Positions 5,796 through 8,591 of a stretch of 8,591 nucleotides of DNA are shown here, in pieces (the stretch's first letter is position 1; each line of letters begins with the position of its first letter). The notes under the pieces were generated by a model. That model had not been told where the DNA came from. It worked only from the letters and a program-made list of their open reading frames with translations, and did not search any database. The translations under genes were made by a program, and so were the position numbers. Source of the DNA: CAZDHT01 sp964505325 (GTDB taxonomy: Bacteria > Planctomycetota > PUPC01). The DNA lies in the NCBI GenBank assembly GCA_964505325.1, contig CAZDHT010000240.1:1-8591 (forward strand). The letters run 5' to 3'.

Positions 5796-6602
5796 CTAAT
5801 ACTCCAAGCCGAGCGCTCGGACGGCGTTCATCGCCATCACGTCGGAGCGGGTCCCTTCGTCAAGAGACAGGTTGTCCATCAGGCTCTCGTAGTCCCGGCG
5901 CACGGCGGCGAGGTACTGGCAATGGACGTCCGAGCCGAACAGGATCTTCTTCCACGGCCGGAGGCCCGGCGGACGGCCCACGTAGCCGTTGCTGGCCTCG
6001 TTCCACCACAGCATGCTGCGGAAGAACTCGGGGCCTTTCTTCTTGAGCGTGGTCCCCGACAGGTCGAGATACACGTTGCCGTTGCAGCGTGCCACCTCGC
6101 ACGCCTCCTCGTACCACGGGTTGCCCAGCCGGGTCCCGATCAAGGTCAGCTCGGGGAACGCCCGGGCGATGGTATCGAGGCAGATGGGCCTCATCCGCCC
6201 GCAGCATACGTTGTACAGATGGTCGCGGCCCGAGTCGGGCAGCAGCCCCAACTGAAACAGGGCCGGCATGCCGAGCTGCCCGGCGCGGGCGTACACGAGA
6301 TAGAATTCCCTGTCGTCGTAGTCCTTTTGCGGCAGCGCGAACTGGACTCCGTGGAAGCCGCGGGCGCGGAACTGATCGACCATGCCGGGATAGTCGTGTC
6401 CCAGGCGGAAGTAGGCGAACGGGATGAACAGGCCGGGGTGCCGCTCGGCCGCGGCGAGCACCTCGTCGTTGGAGGCATAGTCGTACTGCTCCGGCCCGCC
6501 CATCAGGGCCATCTTGTCGATGCCCGCTTCTCGGGCGGCTTTGGCGAGCCGGTGCTCGTAGCCCGGTTGCCGCAGCAGATGCACATGGGTGTCGATGATC
6601 AT
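5796..6602 (-). CDS. Amidohydrolase_2-family protein with altered active-site histidines
   Basis: The 268-residue protein starts MIIDTHVHLL. The HxH pair (H6, H8) is the first metal-binding motif of the amidohydrolase superfamily, and FGSD (222-225) supplies the conserved aspartate. NGNVYLDLSGTTLKK (174-188) and ICLDTIARAFPELTLIG (140-156) are typical of the PF04909 TIM barrel. Two positions usually histidine look changed: PALFQLG (113-119; family roughly PxLFHxG) and IGTRLG (155-160; family roughly IxAHLG). The ATG at 6602 is preferred over the GTG at 6620 because GAGGGA precedes it and the promoter would leave only about 11 bases of leader before the GTG. Family members hydrolyse or decarboxylate cyclic and aromatic acids or lactones. 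With two histidines lost, catalysis is uncertain. Confidence 0.82.
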   Translation of the reverse strand: MIIDTHVHLLRQPGYEHRLAKAAREAGIDKMALMGGPEQYDYASNDEVLAAAERHPGLFIPFAYFRLGHDYPGMVDQFRARGFHGVQFALPQKDYDDREFYLVYARAGQLGMPALFQLGLLPDSGRDHLYNVCCGRMRPICLDTIARAFPELTLIGTRLGNPWYEEACEVARCNGNVYLDLSGTTLKKKGPEFFRSMLWWNEASNGYVGRPPGLRPWKKILFGSDVHCQYLAAVRRDYESLMDNLSLDEGTRSDVMAMNAVRALGLEY

Positions 6603-6637
6603 CCGAAACCCGTCCCTCACGTCTTGCGGACCACGCC

Positions 6638-6666
6638 CTTATAACGCCCCGGTTCGCTTCAATCAA
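6638..6666 (-). promoter_or_regulatory. Sigma-70-type promoter of the amidohydrolase gene
   Basis: On the minus strand, TTGATT (6666-6661) and TATAAG (6643-6638) are separated by exactly 17 bases. Predicted transcription start is near 6631, about 29 bases before the ATG at 6602. It probably drives the amidohydrolase and perhaps the oxidoreductase. Confidence 0.6.
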
Positions 6667-7078
6667 GAGATTTCCGGGATGGCCCGCTCCCCGGTGCGCG
6701 CACACTTGCCCCGACACGTCCCCGCGCCATTGGCGGCAAGCAGGTTAAGTGAGGGGGGCGATGGGGGGGATGGCAGCGCCCCGGGTCCGTCGGTTTGATC
6801 GCTTACCGTTCTCCCTTTGACGCGGCGAGTCGGAGAAGCCAGCTCGATAACTAGTCATGTGGTAGGAATTGCACGCCGGGAAAGGCCTTGACAAAAACCT
6901 GACAACATGGGAAGTTACATAATTGCAGTTCATGGGGTATGCTTTGGTAGGGGGTCGAGGTTCCCTGGTGGGGGGGCTTCGGCCGTGTTACTGCCGGACG
7001 ATGGGGGTGCCTTGCGTGGCCGGAGTCAGCGGGGAGTCTGTCCACCGGGTCGCCTTCAAGCTACCGGAGCCCAGGCTC
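6667..7078. other. Spacer between divergent genes, no convincing gene
   Basis: About 410 bases separate the minus-strand promoter from the first LEPR-XLL leader. No frame here has both a credible ribosome binding site and a recognisable product. G-runs are frequent (G6 and G7 near 6751-6770, G7 near 6965-6971). A consensus -35 hexamer TTGACA is at 6888-6893 but lacks a -10 at normal spacing. The string cgaggttccctggt near 6957 matches 13 of 14 bases of cgaggctccctggt in the two leaders, possibly a decayed third leader. Confidence 0.4.
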
Positions 7079-7220
7079 GTGCCGGGCCGCAACGTGACGG
7101 CCCATGTCGTGAGCGAGGCTCCCTGGTCTGGGCACTAGAGGGGAAGGAAACGGGGGCTCGATCCTGTTTCGAGCCCTGGGACACAGTAGGGCTGCCAAGC
7201 CCGGAAAGGAGGCCGGAGTG
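7079..7220 (+). promoter_or_regulatory. Duplicated leader of LEPR-XLL copy A
   Basis: These 142 bases recur without gaps at 8083-8224 with about 12 differences (about 92% identity). The block opens with a 19-codon frame, GTG to TAG (7079-7138), reading VPGRNVTAHVVSEAPWSGH; copy B differs by one silent change and one Ala-to-Val. Next come a hairpin (GGGCTCGA/TCGAGCCC, 7154-7176), a small stem GGGCT-GCCA-AGCCC (7189-7202) and the ribosome binding site GGAGG (7208-7212), 8 bases before the ATG. GGCTCC at 7117-7122 could pair with the ribosome binding site, with one bulge, in both copies. A regulatory leader is inferred; transcription start is unknown. Confidence 0.5.
7154..7176 (+). other. Leader hairpin, 8-bp perfect stem
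   Basis: GGGCTCGA and TCGAGCCC enclose a 7-base loop (tcctgtt). In copy B (8158-8180) the loop changes and one stem position becomes A opposite C, so 7 of 8 pairs survive. The mutated loop with a mostly kept stem favours a real structure, but no compensatory change is seen. Confidence 0.45.
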
Positions 7221-7958
7221 ATGAATAGGAAATTGGGAGAATCGGCGGATCGGGTCTTGTTTGAGGAGTTGGAGCCGAGGATGCTGCTCGACGGCAACGT
7301 GACGGTCACCACGTCGTGGTGGGGCGGGGACATGACGATCAAGGGGGACGCGTATGACAACGACATCTTGATCACCCCCGGGCCCAACGCGTACGAGTTC
7401 TACGTGCAAGGCCGGAACAACACGACCGTCAACGGGTACAATTGGGTCCTGGCCAAAGGCGTGTGGGACGACATCAAGATCAAGATGAAACAGGGGCACG
7501 ACCTGGTCGAGATACAGAACTGCGCCGTTTCGGACCAGGTCGAGTTCAAAGGCGGGGGGGGCAGCGACACCCTTTACGTGAACAGCTCGACCATTTGGGG
7601 CAAGCTGAAGTACAACGGCAACTGGGGCCACGACACACTCAGCGCCTGGAACTCGTGGTTTGATCGCAAGGCGTACTTCGAGGGCGGGCAGGGCACGGAC
7701 ACCTGCTTCTTCTATTCGTCGACGTTCAACCGAGGAGCGCGCGCGAGCGGCAGCAGAGGACACGCGGACCACATTCATTTCGAGAATTCCACGTTCAACG
7801 GGTGGGTCAGCGCGTACCTGGGCGCGGGCGACGACTTCTTCTGTCTCCTCAACTGCGCCGTGAACGCAGGCGGAAGGGCGAACGGAGGATGGGGCTGGGA
7901 CGATGCCAACTGGATTGGCAGCTACCCCACCTTCTACCTCAAGAATTTCGAGGCTTAG
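7221..7958 (+). CDS. LEPR-XLL surface protein, small beta-solenoid (copy A)
   Basis: The 245-residue protein carries FEELEPRMLLDG (14-25), the LEPR-XLL N-terminal signature of planctomycete surface or secreted proteins, with no conventional hydrophobic signal peptide. From residue 85 to about 240 it is built of 21-24-residue repeats with the pattern h-x-h-x-G-x-x-G-x-D-x-h-x-h. The aspartates at 94, 116, 138 and 160 are spaced exactly 22 apart, then 183, 204/205 and 227/228. GGGGSDTLYV and LGAGDDFF resemble calcium-binding RTX-type turns, so an extracellular, possibly calcium-stabilised beta-solenoid is likely. There is no membrane anchor, sorting signal or enzymatic domain. At 245 residues it is short for LEPR-XLL proteins, which are often very large. 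ATG 7221 aligns with copy B's start; GTG 7218 is in frame but not conserved. Its function is unknown; adhesin or matrix protein is a guess. Confidence 0.8.
   Translation: MNRKLGESADRVLFEELEPRMLLDGNVTVTTSWWGGDMTIKGDAYDNDILITPGPNAYEFYVQGRNNTTVNGYNWVLAKGVWDDIKIKMKQGHDLVEIQNCAVSDQVEFKGGGGSDTLYVNSSTIWGKLKYNGNWGHDTLSAWNSWFDRKAYFEGGQGTDTCFFYSSTFNRGARASGSRGHADHIHFENSTFNGWVSAYLGAGDDFFCLLNCAVNAGGRANGGWGWDDANWIGSYPTFYLKNFEA
7554..7561 (+). repeat. In-frame G8 tract in copy A
   Basis: Eight consecutive G bases encode glycines 112-114 of a solenoid turn. The tract is at the equivalent site in copy B (8561-8568). Slippage by one base would shift the frame. Confidence 0.8.
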
Positions 7959-8082
7959 TCGCTCGCGTGAGAAGCCCGGCGGACCGGAACCAGCGCCGGC
8001 CGGTGACGTGGCCGCCCGAGGCGTGGAGAACAGGGGCAGGGAGCAGCCCAAGCGAGATCTGGTTCGGCTCGAACACCCCGAC

Positions 8083-8224
8083 GTGCCCGGCCGCAACGTG
8101 ACGGTCCATGTCGTGAGCGAGGCTCCCTGGTCTGGGCACTAGAGGGGAAGGAAACGGGGACTCGATTGCGTTTCGAGCCCTGGGACGTAGTAGGGCTGCC
8201 AAGCGCGGAAAGGAGGTCTGAGCG
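8083..8224 (+). promoter_or_regulatory. Duplicated leader of LEPR-XLL copy B
   Basis: This is the counterpart of 7079-7220, exactly 1004 bases downstream. The 19-codon frame is intact (8083-8142, ending TAG). The ribosome binding site is stronger here, AAAGGAGGT, 7 bases before the ATG. The first leader hairpin has one A-C mismatch and the second, smaller stem one G-G mismatch. No promoter of normal spacing is seen inside, so copy B may depend on read-through from copy A. Confidence 0.5.
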
Positions 8225-8591
8225 ATGGGCAGGAAATTGGGAGAATCGGCTGATCGGGTCTTGTTTGAGGAGTTGGAGCCGAGAGTGCTGCTCGACGGCA
8301 ACGTGAAGGTCACCGGGTCGTGGTGGAGCGGGGACATGAAGATCAAGGGGGACGGGGCCAGCAACGACATCCTGATCACCCCCGGGCCCGGCGCCCGCGA
8401 GTTCTACGTCCAAGGCCGGAACAACACGACCGTCAACGGGTACAATTGGGTCCTCGTGAAATACGTGTGGGACGACATCAAGATCAAGATGAAAGGGGGG
8501 GCCGACGTGGTCGAGCTGAACAACGGCTGCGCAGTCTCGGACCAGGTCGAGTTCAAAGGCGGGGGGGGCAGCGACACCCTTTACGTGAACA
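8225..8591 (+). CDS. LEPR-XLL surface protein, copy B, cut by window end
   Basis: The first 122 codons are open to the window edge. The protein begins MGRKLGESADRVL and carries FEELEPRVLLDG at 14-25. It aligns with copy A throughout at about 85% amino-acid identity, with one extra glycine codon (GGC) before CAVSDQVEF. It keeps the start of the solenoid (IKIKMKGGADVVEL, then VEFKGGGGSDTLYV). A G7 run (8495-8501) replaces the cag-ggg-cac of copy A, and the G8 tract is at 8561-8568. Changes cluster in residues 28-60 and 78-101, while the LEPR motif and the RNNTTVNGYNWVL segment are unchanged. The C-terminus and any extra domain lie outside the window, as may further copies. Confidence 0.75.
   Translation, partial: MGRKLGESADRVLFEELEPRVLLDGNVKVTGSWWSGDMKIKGDGASNDILITPGPGAREFYVQGRNNTTVNGYNWVLVKYVWDDIKIKMKGGADVVELNNGCAVSDQVEFKGGGGSDTLYVN
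8561..8568 (+). repeat. In-frame G8 tract in copy B
   Basis: This tract has the same length and codon phase as in copy A. A second run, G7 at 8495-8501, exists only in copy B. Confidence 0.8.

Noticed and set aside
6888..6923. TTGACA with tacata/cataat as a promoter for copy A
   Set aside because: The spacing is 22-24 bases, too long for a sigma-70 promoter, and no alternative -10 lies at 16-18 bases.
6745..6971. G-quadruplex in the G-rich spacer
   Set aside because: The G-runs are too few and too far apart to form a standard four-run motif with short loops.
7141..7220. GEMM-I c-di-GMP riboswitch
   Set aside because: Only the order of a few short strings is similar. The GNRA loop, GACGCAAAGC core and third helix are missing, so I do not annotate it without a covariance-model hit.
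7056..8096. Long minus-strand open frame across LEPR-XLL copy A
   Set aside because: It is antisense to a protein with a clear signature and strict repeat. Its Pro/Arg/Val-rich sequence has no recognisable domain.
7221..8591. Diversity-generating retroelement as cause of the codon replacements
   Set aside because: Differences are not restricted to adenines in one copy, and no reverse transcriptase or template repeat is present in the window.

Overview
The window looks like a piece of a GC-rich planctomycete (or closely related PVC-group) genome. The strongest clue is at the right end: two proteins carry the N-terminal LEPR-XLL signature (FEELEPRMLLDG and FEELEPRVLLDG), which is typical of planctomycetal surface proteins. 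The mix of a Gfo/Idh/MocA oxidoreductase, an amidohydrolase_2-family protein, a uroporphyrinogen-decarboxylase-like protein and a secreted glycosidase-like protein also fits that group. No rRNA, tRNA, CRISPR array or intact transposase gene was seen.

Layout. Positions 1-208 are a left-edge spacer with a perfect 30-bp palindrome (128-157). Positions 209-6602 hold a run of genes all on the minus strand, listed here in transcription order: amidohydrolase-like (6602-5796, with a good sigma-70-type promoter at 6666-6638), Gfo/Idh/MocA oxidoreductase (5575-4334, followed by a hairpin terminator), DUF433 antitoxin-like gene (4075-3833) with its own promoter, a DUF5615 PIN-like toxin frame broken by an amber codon (3833-3468), a short C-terminal relic of a second Gfo/Idh/MocA gene (3458-3393), a secreted TIM-barrel glycosidase-like protein (3368-2010), a YkgJ-type cysteine-cluster protein (1879-1469) and a URO-D-like protein (1441-209). 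The enzymes look like a scattered sugar or sugar-derivative metabolism cluster. The toxin-antitoxin pair interrupts it, and remnants of a lost oxidoreductase remain beside the pair. Spacers carry a REP/MITE-like long inverted repeat (5649-5737), short tandem repeats and purine-rich repeats next to stop codons.

Positions 6603-8591 switch to the plus strand. After about 600 bp without a convincing gene comes a tandem array of LEPR-XLL genes. Copy A (7221-7958) is complete at 245 residues and is built on a 22-residue beta-solenoid repeat. Copy B (8225 to the window end) is cut by the edge. Each copy is preceded by the same 142-bp leader, about 92% identical and gap-free, with a repeat period of 1004 bp. 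The leader holds a 19-codon conserved frame, a hairpin and the ribosome binding site. Between the copies, amino-acid-changing codons outnumber silent ones by more than two to one, and both copies carry an in-frame G8 tract. This array is the most interesting part of the window.
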